Source of the DNA: Aphidius gifuensis
Lineage: Eukaryota; Arthropoda; Insecta; Hymenoptera; Braconidae
Assembly (NCBI RefSeq): GCF_014905175.1
Contig: NC_057792.1
Location: forward strand, 17,986,963 to 18,050,962
Length of the DNA: 64,000 nt
Direction: 5' to 3'
The notes under the pieces were generated by a model. That model did not search any database and had not been told where the DNA came from. It saw nothing but the letters and a program-made list of their open reading frames with translations. Shown here in pieces: positions 37,954 through 52,400 of the stretch. The translations under genes were made by a program, and so were the position numbers. The number at the start of each line of letters is the position of its first letter. Positions within the stretch are counted from its first letter, which is position 1.

Positions 37954-37978
37954 ACTAGTCGACATTATGTCGACCAGT
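37954..37978. repeat. Imperfect inverted repeat around two GTCGAC words
   Basis: ACTAGTCGAC and GTCGACCAGT pair with nine of ten positions across an ATTAT spacer. CpG-containing arms are notable in this AT desert. Confidence 0.8.
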
Positions 37979-40110
37979 TTATACACCACGAAAAGACAAT
38001 CTCATCTGGCTTGCATAGAGATATCTATTTATCTATATCTATACCATGACATTTGTGGCTCAATGGATAGATGTAGTTATATATTTTATATATTGCCAAA
38101 TTGTAAAATCAAAATTCTATCAATGATTTACAAACCATAACTTAAATTAAACTATCAAATATGCTTGTGTGAAATTGTGGTTTATAATTGAAGAATTTAT
38201 ATATGAAAAAATAAAAAAAAATCATCAAGCATAATTGACATTATATTTAATTAATTATTTAATTTATAAATAGTCAAGTGATAAATAAATGAATGTGAAA
38301 TAAACAATATAATTAATGTCATAGATTTCATACGTGATGTATGGACCAAGAGATACTTAATCTTCATCATTCAGTAATACATTTTTATTACATCTTTTTT
38401 TCTCATTGAATGAACATCATGAAACTTTTAATGAACTAGAAGATATAAGTCTTATGAGCTTTTCAAGCTTTTTTTTTTATTTATTATTTTCATTAATATC
38501 AATTTTCTTATTAAAGTCAAAAACAACTGAATTTCAGTTACATTAAGAAACTATAAACAAAAAAAATAATTTATCATTTTGACATATTAATTTTCAAGTA
38601 AAAAAAAATATTTAAAATATTATTTTTATTAATGTTAAATTATTTACACAAAGTTGAATTTTATTTTTATGGTTTTTATGGTTTCTTTATATTTTTTTTT
38701 TATTTGATTTATAGAAGAGTAGTTTTAAGATATGACAGATTTGATATTTGTGATTGGATTTTATTCAAGATTTATTGTAAATTTAAAACAAATATAGATT
38801 CATGAATAAATAAAATTTATATTTTTGAATAAATGATGATAAAATATGTGTGTGCACTGCATGCAAATTTAAGGTTTGTTCAAGCCCAATTTTATAATAT
38901 ATATACTGCTTAAATTTGCACACTGACAATGTGGTCAAATTCATTGTAAAACCAAGAAGCTGACGATGCTACAGCAATACTCGCTATTTTATTACACATG
39001 ACTTTTTATTTTTTGTATTTTATTTAAATTTTAGAAAACCAACATGTCATTCAATTTCCTTAAATACATATTAAAAATTACATATGTACACTTGAAAAAT
39101 GTACATGTGTATACTTTTAAATTTAAAATTTTTTTAAATTTATATAGTGTGTTCAAATGGATAATAATATATAATCATTTTCTTGCTTATTTCATTTAGT
39201 TATACCTTTGCAAAGTGCTTTTGATTTAAAACAACAAAATTGTCGCATGAAAATTTTAATGATACTCAATGGCCAGCTGCCAGTCGGTTGTAAAATTTTA
39301 TTTATATATTATTTAGTTGTTATATAAACTGTTTTATTATCAAATAAATATACATGTGGTTAGAAAAAAAATTAAACACTTTAAAAATAAAAGAAAAAGC
39401 TTATATTTTACAGCAAATGATTTATAAAATATTTAAAAAATGACAGGTATATGAATATAAAAAAAAAAAAAATCAGGTCAGCATTGTAATTTCCTTGGAA
39501 AGATATATTCAAAGAATATTTGAAAAAAAATTAAATTGCTTTTGATAAATTATTTCGTGACACTTATTTTCAATTGAGATTTCTATAAACTTAATTTTTT
39601 TTTTTCATTTCCAAGTAATATCGATCATTTTATTTATTATTAAAAATAAAAAAGATAAAATTTTGTAATTTTTTTTATGAAAGCTCTATTTATTGCTCAG
39701 TTATAGTTTTGAGAGAAGAATTGATTTATCGACTGGAATTTTGTAAATTTCATACTTGTGTTGTTGAAAATTGCTGTGTCAAAGTCACACTGGAATTCGA
39801 TCGAACAACTGATTCACTTCGTTCTATTGTTCTAGTTTTGTTGAATCAACTGATGGAAGACTTGGCATTCACTGCCAAGATTCACTAATATTTTCTTTTT
39901 ATTTTATTTTCATTCACTTTCAATCTTTGCTCTTTATCAATTGTCGTATATATTTCAATCTTTTGACATCACTTTGTGATACAAAAACTTTTTCTATAAA
40001 AAAATAATATATACTTTCTTTCAAGTATCTATCTTATTTTCTACTTGACTTTATAAATATAATTATCAATAATATTCAATATAAGAAATTAAATATATTT
40101 TAAAAGCAAA

Positions 40111-40142
40111 AAATAAATGAATAAATAAATAAATAAATAAAT
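40111..40142. repeat. (AAAT)n microsatellite
   Basis: Tandem AAAT units with one G interruption at 40119. Confidence 0.9.
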
Positions 40143-41420
40143 GACATTTTTCTTTACGAAATTTTTTATTTATTTATTTTTTAAAATTTTTTATGCAAAG
40201 ATTTTATCAAGTTATGAATATATGCGTATGTATTCAGAAAAATATATTGTTATTTTACCTCAGCCATCAGCACAGAGGCCTCTAAAATTTTACTCCAAGC
40301 GAAAACCCATGTTTTTGCAAGACTATGTCACTAGGTACACTTGGGAGGCATTGCATAAAATAAAAAAAAAAGAGGCTCGAAGGAGGTAGTAGAGGATCGA
40401 CAAGAGAGGTGATAAAGGTGCTAACATAGTTTCACGCTTTACGATACAAAGGACGAGTCGTCAGGGAATATACAGACGTTACACTACAGAAAAAAAAGCT
40501 TTCACGTGCTTTTCAATTTTTTTCTATACTTATTTTATATATAAATAATAGAAAAGAGTTTCAATTTTAATACAAAAACATTACTTTTAAATAAAATAAA
40601 TAACCAAATTGATGAACACGTCATTTTACACTCGATTGAGTTTAGATATTTATTTAATTACCCTCATCTCCTCAATGTCACTATAGCTCATTTGCCTTGA
40701 AAATAAAAAAATCTTTAAATAGAAAAAAAAAAAAAAAACTTTATATATTTTTTTTCTTATTGGTGTAAATTTTTCTGAACGATACAGTTAACGTTCATTA
40801 TGAGAATACTTGCAGGTGTCGTATAACAGAATTTTCTCGATGAAAAAATTTACTCAAGTGGCTAACATATCGATTTCCATTATGTATATATTTTTTTTTT
40901 TATTTTCATTTTAAATATCTATATATATGTTTTTTAACTCGAATTTAATTTTTTTTTTTCTTTCATTCCAATGTTAACTTTAAAGTTAAATTTACCATCA
41001 GGTATAAAAAAGTTGTGATTGTATTAAGACCACTGACTAATATATTAAAACTTTCGTAGCCTCTAATAATACTTGAATTATTTTTTTTTAGTTTTTAAAC
41101 TGTATACACTAAAGTTAAAACTAATTAATCGTCAATTGAATAATTTTATAATGAATATGTCAAAAGTATTTCATGAAAAAAAAAAAAAAAAAACAATTAT
41201 AAAAATTTTCTACTTTTATAATTATTCTCATTTAATGTAATAAAAAAAAACAAAAAACTTTTTTACCTCAAATAAATACGAGAAATGTATAATATATAGA
41301 AAAAAAAAAGCGTAAAAAAATTGAAATAAATTTTGTAGCTTAATTTAGAAAATGGCAATCTTTGCAATGTGTAAAACCTTTCTACTTTGTAACTACGTAT
41401 ATGCATATATAGTGGTTCTA

Positions 41421-41620
41421 TACAGAGAAGCTGGTTTGCTTCACTGAGTCAATGTGAAAGCCCCATAATTTTCCACCACAGACCCCACAGTTAACGATGG
41501 CGTCGAGTCTCTCACCCCCGCTCGCACTCTGAACTAACTAAGTCAATAACGTTACCAGTATATGCATCTTACTCTGCACTATATGCACCAGCAGCATCAG
41601 CTCTAAAAAGGATTCATAGA
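41421..41620. other. GC-elevated segment in the long intron
   Basis: It contains CACAGACCCCACAG and CTCACCCCCGCTCGCACTC in an otherwise AT-rich region. A minimal 11-codon ATG frame (MASSLSPPLAL) starts near 41498. No exon was recognised; an enhancer or conserved element is a reasonable alternative. Confidence 0.3.
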
Positions 41621-42749
41621 GATGTACATATATATATGTATGATAAATTTTCATGATTGCATATACCTTTGCATCAGTTGAATGAACACCCATCTATTGA
41701 AGTCTGGTGCAAAACCAGATAATAAATAATAATAATTTAAAATAAAAAATCATTTTATATCTATATATAATTTATAAAAAAATTTAATAACAATAAATTT
41801 ATTTATTTATTTTATATAAATAATTATCAAAATTTAAATTAGATATGTAAAAGTAATTTGAAAATGATTATAGATTGTAACATAAAAGTTTAGTAGTACA
41901 AGTAGTCAAAATAAAGTCACGTCAGACACAGTAAATTGTACAAGATACTCAGTTTTTCAAAGATAAAAAAAAGGGGGGAAAATAAAATAATAAAAAAGAA
42001 ATGAGGGTGAATAGATCGAGACATGTTTTCGAAGGGTGATTAAAGGGAACAATTCACATGGGGTGTTGGAAATTGATCAGTCTACATACATTGGTGAATA
42101 AAAGTTGATAGAAATATATGAGTGTGATAGTGTTACGGTGGACAAAAGCACGTAGCAAATACTCTCATGGGATATTACCACATATAGCTGTGGCCAGTCA
42201 TATAATAAAGGAAGAAGGAGGGTTAAGTTTCTTTACTTTTATATCCAAAGGGAATATATCTGTGTCTTAACAATATCATCAACACATTTATCAAGCAAGC
42301 CACTATCTCAAGACCAAATGAATGACTCGAAATTGATGTTAAAGTATGAATTCATCTAGCTTTCATTTTTTTGTTTTTCTATTTGTTTTTTTTTTTTCGT
42401 TATTATTTTTATTTCCAACTTGTAGATATTAGAAAAATAAATATATATATTTAGTTGACCCTGAATACAACACTTATTCTTTCTTACAATTTCGACACAA
42501 ACGATTATTCTTCATTCTTTCAAAACGACACACACATTATTTTAACTATATATTTACGAAAAAAAAAATTCTCACAATGTTTATTGTACTTGACGATACA
42601 CCGGCCTTTAAGCAGTTATGGTTTTTTATTTTTTTCTCTTCAAATTTTTTATATAACCACGCCCAAGTAGTCTGTTAAATTATCCTGCCTCAAGATTTCA
42701 GTTTATATCTCAATTTTTGAGAACCATGATAACAAATTTGATTAACAAT

Positions 42750-42770
42750 ATTATTATTATTATTATTATT
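42750..42770. repeat. (ATT)7 microsatellite
   Basis: Seven perfect ATT copies. Confidence 0.9.
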
Positions 42771-45700
42771 AAATATTTAAAGCATTTCGTTTGTGTATAA
42801 TAACGGATGTTTTTGAATTAGCTTAGATGAGATTTTACAAGTACATAATAACAAGTTATTAGCAGTTATTACTAAAAGGAAAACTGGAAGAAAATTAAAT
42901 TTCAATCTTTTGTTGATTATTATATATAAACATGAAATATATATGAGAAATAGTGGGCGTTTTGTAGAAGATATTAATATCCGTTTATGAAATTGTTGGT
43001 GGTTTTAAAAATGGTTAATGTACATTGCTTTATACTAACATAAGACTTTAACAGATGAAAATAAAAAATAAATGTATCTTCAATTTTTTTTGGAATTTAA
43101 ATTAAATTTAAATTACTATTTAGTAAATTTGTTTTAGTATATATAATTTTTGAAGAAAATATATACCGAGAGATAGTTGATGTCTCAGTCCTAATTCTCA
43201 AATTGTACCTTGCAGTAAAAGCCGTTGACGTTAATGGCTCGTGCGATAAGGGTTGACGCGACTGTTACAGGTTAATTGGGTTATGTGGTGTAATGCTCAG
43301 TAGTGATAATGATCATTTTACTGGACATATAGATGACATAATGTCTAATAATTTCATGTGTAAATTTGAGCTTAGATAAATCAAGCTATATTTTACTATA
43401 TAAATTTAAAAGTCTATTTTCTATTTATAAAATTAATTTAATTTTATTATTATTATAAATTAAAAAATAATTTTTTCTTTAATTAAATAAATTCATAAAT
43501 ATCACTTGTCGAAAAATATAATTTTTTTTATTAAATATAATCAAATAGAGTTAATTTTTTATTGAATTTGAAAATTAAAATTAATTAAAAAATAAATCAA
43601 TCAATCAAAATTAAAAAAATATATATTTTATTAAATTATTAATATATGAACTGATAGTAGAATAATATTTATTCTCTCGAATATCAAATAAATAAGTCAA
43701 TAAAATAACTAAATTAAAAAATTTAATTTAATATTCATAAATTTACAATTATTTTATGGAAAAAAAAAAAAAATCAAATCAAATGAAATATTATATATGG
43801 ATGATTGATTTTTTATTAAATAAATATTTTCATTCAACGGTTTTTTTTTTTTTTATTAATCGATATGAAAAATAAAAAATAAAAAAAAATGTAATGCAAA
43901 TAAAAAAAAATTGGAAAAGAGTAGAAAGAAAAATTAATGGAAAAATGGAAAATCATGATAATAATTTGCTTGGGTTAAGAGAGGTGAAAGGAAGCCAGAT
44001 TATCTATCAAAATACGAAAGGCAATTAGTTTATATGCTTCGAAGGTACCGATGATTTAATGCTTGAGATAAAATTAAAGTAAAAATAAATTAAAAAAGTA
44101 AAAAAGTAATAGTAATAATTTTTTTTTCTATACAATATTGAGGATATAAAAAAAACCAATGATAAAAGATAAAATTATTTATTATTCACATTTACATATA
44201 CAGCATATAAATATATTTAGATAATAAAAAAAAAAAAAAAATAAAAAAATAAAATCGATTTGTTAAAATGCAAAAACTGAAGTACACTTTGCTCAGTATA
44301 ATTTGTTTAAAGCCAATAGTGATATTTTCAATGTCGGCAAGAGAACACATATGTGGACTCTGAGTTTGCCGGCGATAATTGGTTCAATGGGTCGTTAACG
44401 AACATACGAGGGTTTTAAACGATACGCCATCTATCCACCAGCATAATCCCAACGATTTAAATATTACGCGTGGCTCCAACTGACAAATACAATCTGTGCC
44501 ACAAATTTTTTTTCTATTCTTTTTTTCCTTTTTTTATCTACGTAAAAGTATATTTATTTATTTATTTTTTCACTGTAGTTTTTTTCAATATAATATATAT
44601 TGATCAAAGAACAAAAAACAATTACAATGAATACATGAAAAAAAAAAGCACAGCTTTTTTCGTTTCATTTAATATTTGATGAATTTTTTATTGATATTAT
44701 TTACTCTCACATATTTAGTAATTCTTTTCATCTTTTTTATTTTAATCTACATGAAAAAAATTGTAATTTTTAATACTAATCGTCATAGTGAATTTGCGAG
44801 GCAAAAAAAAAAATAATTTACATAGTAAACTAAATTAGAAACAGGAGGGTTCACGTAATTTATTTATTGGGACAATATTAAATTAATGAATGTCAAGTAC
44901 TAAATAATTTAATTGAAAATTGAAATATAATTATTTAAACTATTAAACTATTGTTATGACAAAAATATCTATAAACTTTTTTCGACAAAGCTCCAATGTA
45001 ATATTAATTACTATACTTTACACTAAATTAAACCATTCTTCTTATGCTGTCCAAATCCTCTATAAGCATAGTTAATACCACGATAAAACATAGTCTTAAA
45101 AAATAAAAATTTTTTCATGTACATTTTGTATAATAATAATTATTTTATCATGTACTCTCACACTGACATTCATTATATTTTTAAAACTAAGTAGTCATGA
45201 GTTTATTTTTTTAAAATTCCATATTTCATAATATAAACATAGGCAAAGAGTCAAGAAAATACATACAAATAATACAACCTAAAAAAAAAAAAGTAAAAAA
45301 AAAATAAAACATTCCAGTGAAACATGAATTTTCTCTCCCAGTATATTTATACATTTTTTTTTTTTTTCTTCTTTCAGCACTTTATTACCATTTTCGTGTT
45401 AGGTAGTTTATCATTTTTACTATCCATTTTGTTGATAATATGTGTGGACCCAAGTCAAGAGTATTTATTTTTTTTTTTTCATATATAAATAAATATATTT
45501 ACTGTGCAGTGTATTGTGACATTGGAAGTCGTATCAGTTCACATCTGTCACGATGAGAAGATATAGTTGTATTTGGTCTGTTATGTTGTTATCACAATGA
45601 AGTGGTTCAAAGTATACTCAATGCTTTTCACTACTCTTGTGAACTGAGATGACACATAACAGGTTTGTGTTGTCTACTATTGAAAATAGGTAACTGTGAG

Positions 45701-46207
45701 GTAACAATATATATATTATATAGGTAATATAACTCGACTATCTACCATGGGAAACAGTGAGAACATTAAATTGAATTGAAAACGATAAGTGAATTTACTT
45801 TTATATATATTCACGTCTCATGTATTCAACATTATTGTCACAGAAAATTTTCAAAACTTGTCTATTTTTCAATTTAAAATATATCATAAAAATAAAACGC
45901 AAATAAAATTTATAGAAATCTTTTTTTGTTGAACTTGAGAAATATATTTTATTTACATCAATACTTTTTTATTTTTATTTGTCACGTTATAAATAAATAT
46001 AGATAGTGGACTTTTGTATACTCGAGTATTGGACATGTTCATTTTGTGAATTTGTCTTTTGGTGTAAGACAAAGGGCATAATTGAGATGACACGTAGGAC
46101 AATAAAAAGCAAAGTCAAAAGTTGTTAACGTTAAAGACAGACCAGTCATAGACAATGAAACAAAACACAATATACTTGAGTTGCTACAAAAGTACCAGAG
46201 AACCTAG

Positions 46208-46228
46208 AAAAAAAAAAAAAAAAAAAAA
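46208..46228. repeat. A21 homopolymer run
   Basis: Twenty-one A in a row. No target-site duplication or retrogene was recognised next to it. Confidence 0.9.
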
Positions 46229-48844
46229 GAGAATACAAAATAACTGTAATAGATCTTCTGTACTTCTATATAATTGTCTTTTTTTTTTTTTTGTCTCATT
46301 TGTACTCTACAGGTACTTAACATTAGAAAAAAAAAAAAAAACTTGTGTATATTAAACTACTGTGCTTTTATACTATATCATTTTACTCTTTCAATATTTC
46401 ATTCTCAACTTTTTCATAATTTCCGATTAAACTTTTTCATTTTATATAGCGAAACGAATACTTTGAAAATTTAACATGTATATACAGTGTCTAAAATTAT
46501 AAAGTTTTTGATGCTTCAACATGAATACATCGAGTTTTGTTTGACAATGTTAATTACATTTCACGTTCACCTAGATGATTGATTTTTTTATTTAAATTAA
46601 AAATGTTTTATTAATAAAAAATAAAAGTTTTTTTATTTTTTATTTTAGTTCTTTGTATAAACAAATATTTATAATGATTATTATTTTTTTTTTATTCATA
46701 TAATGTATATTGATATTTATTTATTCAATTTTTTTATTTATTCAATTATTTGTTCAAATAATTCAACATACCATAAAACTGGCTTTTGATATTAAAAAAA
46801 AAAAATTAATTACTTTTACTGTATAACTGATAAAAATATTGGTACATAGAAAAATAAAAAATATATTTATTTTATTATAGCAATATGAGCAATAAATGAA
46901 TTTGTAAATATTGATTTTCATGTATGACCAACAATAATAACAATGAAAAATTGGTATATATATTTATCAGCATTACTCAAAGCCAACTAGGGCTATTGCT
47001 TATATACGGATATAAATATATATGACGCACGTAAATGTAACAAAACAGAACAAATGAAGTTGACACGCGTAAATGAACAAGAACGTGTACACTAAAAATT
47101 ATCATCACGTGTGTTTGGCGCACCACGTTCAAACCACAAATTACATATACGACGCGTGCACATTGTGTAATATATATAAACCAATATTACAAGCTCAGTT
47201 GTCGACTATTTTCTAAGCTTATTTTTAATCATTAAATTTGACAATAAATTTAACTATTTGTGATTGTGTTTGATATCTGCACAATGCAGCTAAATAAAAA
47301 TGAATTGATATTAAAATAAAAATATAATTTCAAATAAATAAGTAAATAAATGAATTTGTATTTGAAATTTATTTCTTATTTATGATTAAAAATATCACAT
47401 CAACCAGTATCATATTTACAAATATTTCATGTAAAAAAAAAAGAATAATAATCTGGTGAAATTCAACTTAAAAACATAAAATCCATTTCGCTGGTAAAAA
47501 AATGAATAAAAATACAAGATTCAGCATTGACTGTCAGACAACATATACCGCACAGTAAATGTTATATCTTGGCGAAGGGATGCAATCGATAAATCATGAA
47601 CACATTGTAAAAGGTACAAGTACAACAAAATAGATAGCATGAAGATATTCCATATCTTTTCTATACTCCATAGACGTTTAAATTGGCAAATATCCCACGG
47701 GAAATTCGTTTTCGATGGCAGAAGGTTCGTTTACATATGTTGTGTTCAACACAACTATACATACACAAGTTCAAGTATTCAACTTTATAATACAGTAGAC
47801 AATATATCTATATAATATAAAAAAATACTCATCCAAAACCATTGACGATAATAATAACGTACTCAACAATATCAATTCCTTTTTTTCTTTCGTTTTTTCT
47901 ATCATGCCGAGTTACATCAGTTGTGTATCAACATTTTATTGATCACTACTTTTCACGGTAATATCAATATTGACATTGTGCTTATTCTCAAGGATAATAT
48001 GCACATAATATTGAAGCTTTAAAAATAATGACTGTATTATTTTTTTTTTTTTTACTTTTTGATATTTCAAGTAGGTGAAAAAAAAAAAAAATGTAAAAAA
48101 AATTATTTTTCATATTTTTAATGATGATAATTAATTTTTAATTAAATTTCGATATTTTATAATTATTATTATGAAATTTTAACGAGTAATTATTTATTTT
48201 TAATTAATATTATATTTTTTTAAAATAATTTTCTATATAAATTCATGATATTTTTATTTAAAAAAAAGCTATAATTTATACTGACATTGTTGTCAAATAA
48301 TTTTGTATATTTATATTTTTTTTTTTGTAAATTATAATATATGCAAATAAACATTTAATGTGTAATTGCAATATGTTGTATCTAATCTTTAACGTTAATT
48401 GACAGAGTTGACGTAAACTAGTTTCTGACATATTCCTTATTCACACACGACAGATGAAAGGAATGTAAACAAGTATTTGTGCTACATGACATAGAATGAT
48501 CTTGTCGTCTGATTTGACGTATAACCAAGTATTTCAATTTTAATTAAACACAAATGTGCAATGCATTCACTTTAATGACATATTATTATATTAAACACTT
48601 TTTTTTTTTTATAAAAATTTTAATTTTTAATTTTAGTATTATAATTATTTTAATTATAATATCACACGTTCAGAAAATAGACAGTCAAAGCAAAGTGGAC
48701 ACACTTTTTTAATTAATATAATTAAAAAAAAAATAATTTAATTTATTGTGCATTAATCACTATAAATCACTGCAAGTCTCATTTTAATTTCATTTTTATT
48801 TTTTTTTTTATTTTTATTAATTTAAAATTAATAAAAAAAAGAAA

Positions 48845-48870
48845 TTTTTCAAGATGAAAATCTTGAAAAA
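48845..48870. repeat. Perfect 11-bp hairpin with GAAA loop
   Basis: TTTTTCAAGAT and ATCTTGAAAAA are fully complementary around GAAA, a GNRA-type tetraloop if transcribed on the plus strand. It is too short for a typical microRNA precursor and function is unknown. Confidence 0.85.
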
Positions 48871-49040
48871 CTATTTGATAATGAAGCTTATTTTTTACAG
48901 CATTAAAACTTAAAAAAAATTAATTAATAATTTATTTATTATTAAGTGCCCGTAATACTATTTTTGAAATTAAATTTTCTCTTTTAAATAAAAAAATAAT
49001 ATATATATTATTCTGAAACGTGAGATGTTAAATATAAATG

Positions 49041-49400
49041 ATAGTGGCAGTGACTTTTGATGTTGGATATTTAAACTTCAATAGCTGTTGTGGGAGCAAA
49101 CGTGACATCAAGAGAGAAAGTCACTTTTCCTAAAGTGCATATAGGGATATAGTGGAGTATAAAAAAAAAAAGAGAGAGAGTCACAGGGTAATAGTACGAG
49201 ACCTAGAGAAGTTGAAGCGTTGGACGCAATGGGACATGGCTAGCTGGCATCCCCGAGAGACAAGGGGTCGAGTTTTGTGTTGCCGGTAGGGAGGTTGGCA
49301 GATATGCTATTACGTCTTAATACTCTCTCTACTACTGTGCCAACGGAAAATACATCTAGCAAACCCTCAAACCCACCCTCTTATTCTTTTGTCTCAACAA
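49041..49400. other. GC-elevated segment in the long intron
   Basis: Sequence around 49195-49300 (CTAGCTGGCATCCCCGAGAG, ACAAGGGGTCGAG, TTGCCGGTAGGGAGG) is much less AT-rich than its flanks. One plus-strand frame is open for about 33 codons up to a TAG at 49289 (KLKRWTQWDMASWHPRE), but the upstream side is purine-rich and makes a poor acceptor. Not called as an exon. Confidence 0.3.
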
Positions 49401-52400
49401 CAGACAAAGATAAAATAACATCATGAAAAATATTAAAGTACACCCCAGTGAAGGGATAAAAGCCACCTAACATTATTAAATTAATTTTAACTTATTTATT
49501 TTAGTGTAATTTACTTTTATCAACAGTAGTAAAGTTAATTGCAAAAGTCACTTTTCAACTATTTTATTATGTTTTATATATTTTTTATACTCTTTTGAGA
49601 ATTAAAAATATTGTTTTTTAAATTTAAAAAAAAAAATCAAAATGGCTACTTTAAAGATCACGTACTTATGCTGATATATAACACTCGTCCAACAAGAATG
49701 AATAATTCTGACGAGGGTTTGACGTAACAAAAAAAAAAAAAAAAAAGTCATCTCTTGTCATCTATTATTTTTAACTGTATAGCGCGAAAAAAAATTTACC
49801 TAAAAATTATAACAAAAAAAAAAAAAAAACCATTCTAAGATGGTGAAGAAAAAATTTTCATCGAATTCCCATTTATAAGGGCTTTTTATTTATTCACAGA
49901 TTTTTTTTTTATATTTAAATTTTTTCAAATTATGTAACACGTAAAAAAAAATATAAAATTTTATTTTAAGTATAAAAATTGGTTTGTTTTATTAGCATGT
50001 GAGGGAGTACGATTGTATGAGAATTTAATTCAGTAAAAGGACATGAATAAATTTTTATTTTTGTATTATTTCTCAGTGTGATGTTATTTTTATTATTTAT
50101 ATTTGTCTGTTTGTCATTGTTGGGAAATGTGTAACGAGTAATAAATTGTATAAAAGAGGAAAAAAAAAATATATATGAAAGAATATAAGAGGTAGTTGGA
50201 GGTGTCATTGAGAAAGATGAAGAAGAAAAGTAAGGTCAATATGGGGGAAACGGTCAGTGTTCAATAGCCGTTATAATCCGTCCATTGTGATCAACACAAT
50301 GAACATTTGAGGCTCAATTCAGCTTGAAGTATGGCTCTATAAACGGCCACACGTCTTTTTATGTTACAGATATTACACATCATTCTTTTTTTTATTTTAT
50401 TTTTCTTTTGACTTTATTTAAATGTCATACCGCAGATATTTTATTCTTAATATTTTGAATTTTTATATACCACATGCCTTCAATTCTCTCTTGATCATGC
50501 AGCCTGTTAAATTTTTTTTTTTTTTTATTCTTTTTATTCACCATTATTATTCAATATGTATTTTTATTCTCAAAAAAATATTTCTGATTTCTATTGTCAA
50601 TGTCACAAATATATAAGAATTTTTTTTTTCCAGTAAAAAAAGTTTTTTTTTAATAAAAAAGTCAAAAAGTTTTTTTTCCACTTGTCAAAACTACGTTATC
50701 AACATTTGAAAAGTTTATGCACTGAAAGCTTGAAAATTTTTTTTATATTCAATAAATAATATATTTGAAAAATAAAATGAGCAATTTGACGAGTATTGTA
50801 GGTAAAAAAGTTTCATTTTTTTTTTTTTCTTTTATCTAACAGAAAAAAAATTGTAAAAATTAATTATGTTTTATATTTTAGTTTATTTAAATATATAAGT
50901 ATTATAATTTATAATTTGAATGAAAAATATAATAATAATATTATGTTGAATATGAAAATTGATTGCTGAGCTTAACCTGAATGATGAAACAAGTTACCCT
51001 TGCGAAGAAACTGAAAAATTTCAGCGATTTATATTGCTGAATAGAAGTTGGACAAATAAAAGAACAAAGGTGTCAGGGTGTAAAAAAAAGTAAGAGCAAT
51101 TTAAAAAAAAAGAAATAAAAAAGAAAAAAAAAAAACTGAGTGAGACTTTGAGGGTGGTTGATCGAAGAGGGGATGATACGGGGGGTGGTGACACGTTGGC
51201 AGTTTAAAACCCACCCTTTCGAGATGAGTAAACTTTGAGTTTAGCGTGGCCGTCTTTTTTTTTTTTTTATTTTATCATTCGTACAAAGTATTATTTCAAC
51301 ACAGAACTCTTTACAAAAATATTATTTTTTTCTCGTCATTCCTTCATCGTCCTTTTGACTCGTCCGTTAATAGTGATCCTTTTTGCCTGAATAAAATTCC
51401 CCTTCAATTTATTTATTTTATTTTTTTTTATTTTACTCATAGTCCTGTAGTTTTTTTATACATTTAAATTTTCCCTTTTTTTTTTTCTTTTATATTACCA
51501 CCCAACACCCACATTCACAATTCTGAACTGAAAGAAAAAAAAAAAAAAAAATACTACTACTCGTCTCACGTTTCCAATGATTTTACTTTAATTTTTTTTT
51601 TTTTTAATTATCGTAAAAGTTAGATCTTTTATACGTTTACCCGTGTGTAACATTAACAAACGATGAACGGTAAAAAAATTTCATCAGTAGTACATAGTTG
51701 GTATTATTTTTTTTTTCTTTAAATCTTTTTTTTTTCATCCCTTATATACTTCCTTCCTTCATTCACATTATTAGCCTTGAAATTATAATCATATTCTTAT
51801 CCTACTTCAAGTTTTTCAACAAAGATAAAATTCTCTTATCAAAATTTAATTGGCCAACAGCTGTATTGCCCAAATAATAATTTAGTGCATTTAAAAAATT
51901 GAAAAAAAAATGTAAACACAATTGAATTGTAAATATTTAAATATAAAAATGCATACACTCAAGTCTTCATATGCATGTGTGTGAATAAATAAACAAATCA
52001 ATATTATTTTTTTAAATATTTCGACTAATGACAAGCTTAAAAAGTTGAATGTAAACACTTGATATAAATTTTGAACACGACAATGTATACACAATATAAT
52101 ATATACACATGTACATTTTTCCAAGTGGTATAGGAAGACCCTTTTTTTTTTTCATGTTTGTAATATCCTTCGAGTAAATCTAACACGCCACGCGACATGT
52201 TTGCAAACCATTAGGAAGACCAAAAGGGGCCCACCAATGTGCCTGGTGTACTCATCATCAGACACAAACACACAAATTTATATCGTGTGTATACACGTGT
52301 TATGTGCAAACACACATACAACACCATCAACTGCCACTTTGTACCCTCATATATACACAATGTATTTTTTGCAAATGAAAAACAAAAAAGAAGGAAAAAA

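Larger units (their letters stand above)
36090..41420 (+). other. First intron of the second gene, part 1
   Basis: This is AT-rich sequence following a GTGAGT donor. It contains an imperfect inverted repeat with two GTCGAC words (37954-37978), a possible in-phase exon at 39701-39888 (low confidence, see findings), an (AAAT)n tract at 40111-40142 and a CACGTG at 40503-40508. Confidence 0.55.
41621..49040 (+). other. Long intron, part 2
   Basis: No exon is recognised. An (ATT)7 repeat lies at 42750-42770, an A21 run at 46208-46228, a CACGTG at 47106-47111, a TCGTTAACGA palindrome near 44393, and a perfect hairpin at 48845-48870. Confidence 0.5.

Noticed and set aside
46208..46228. A21 run as the tail of a retrotransposed copy
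   Set aside because: There is no coding or SINE-like sequence upstream and no target-site duplication; similar runs are everywhere in the window.
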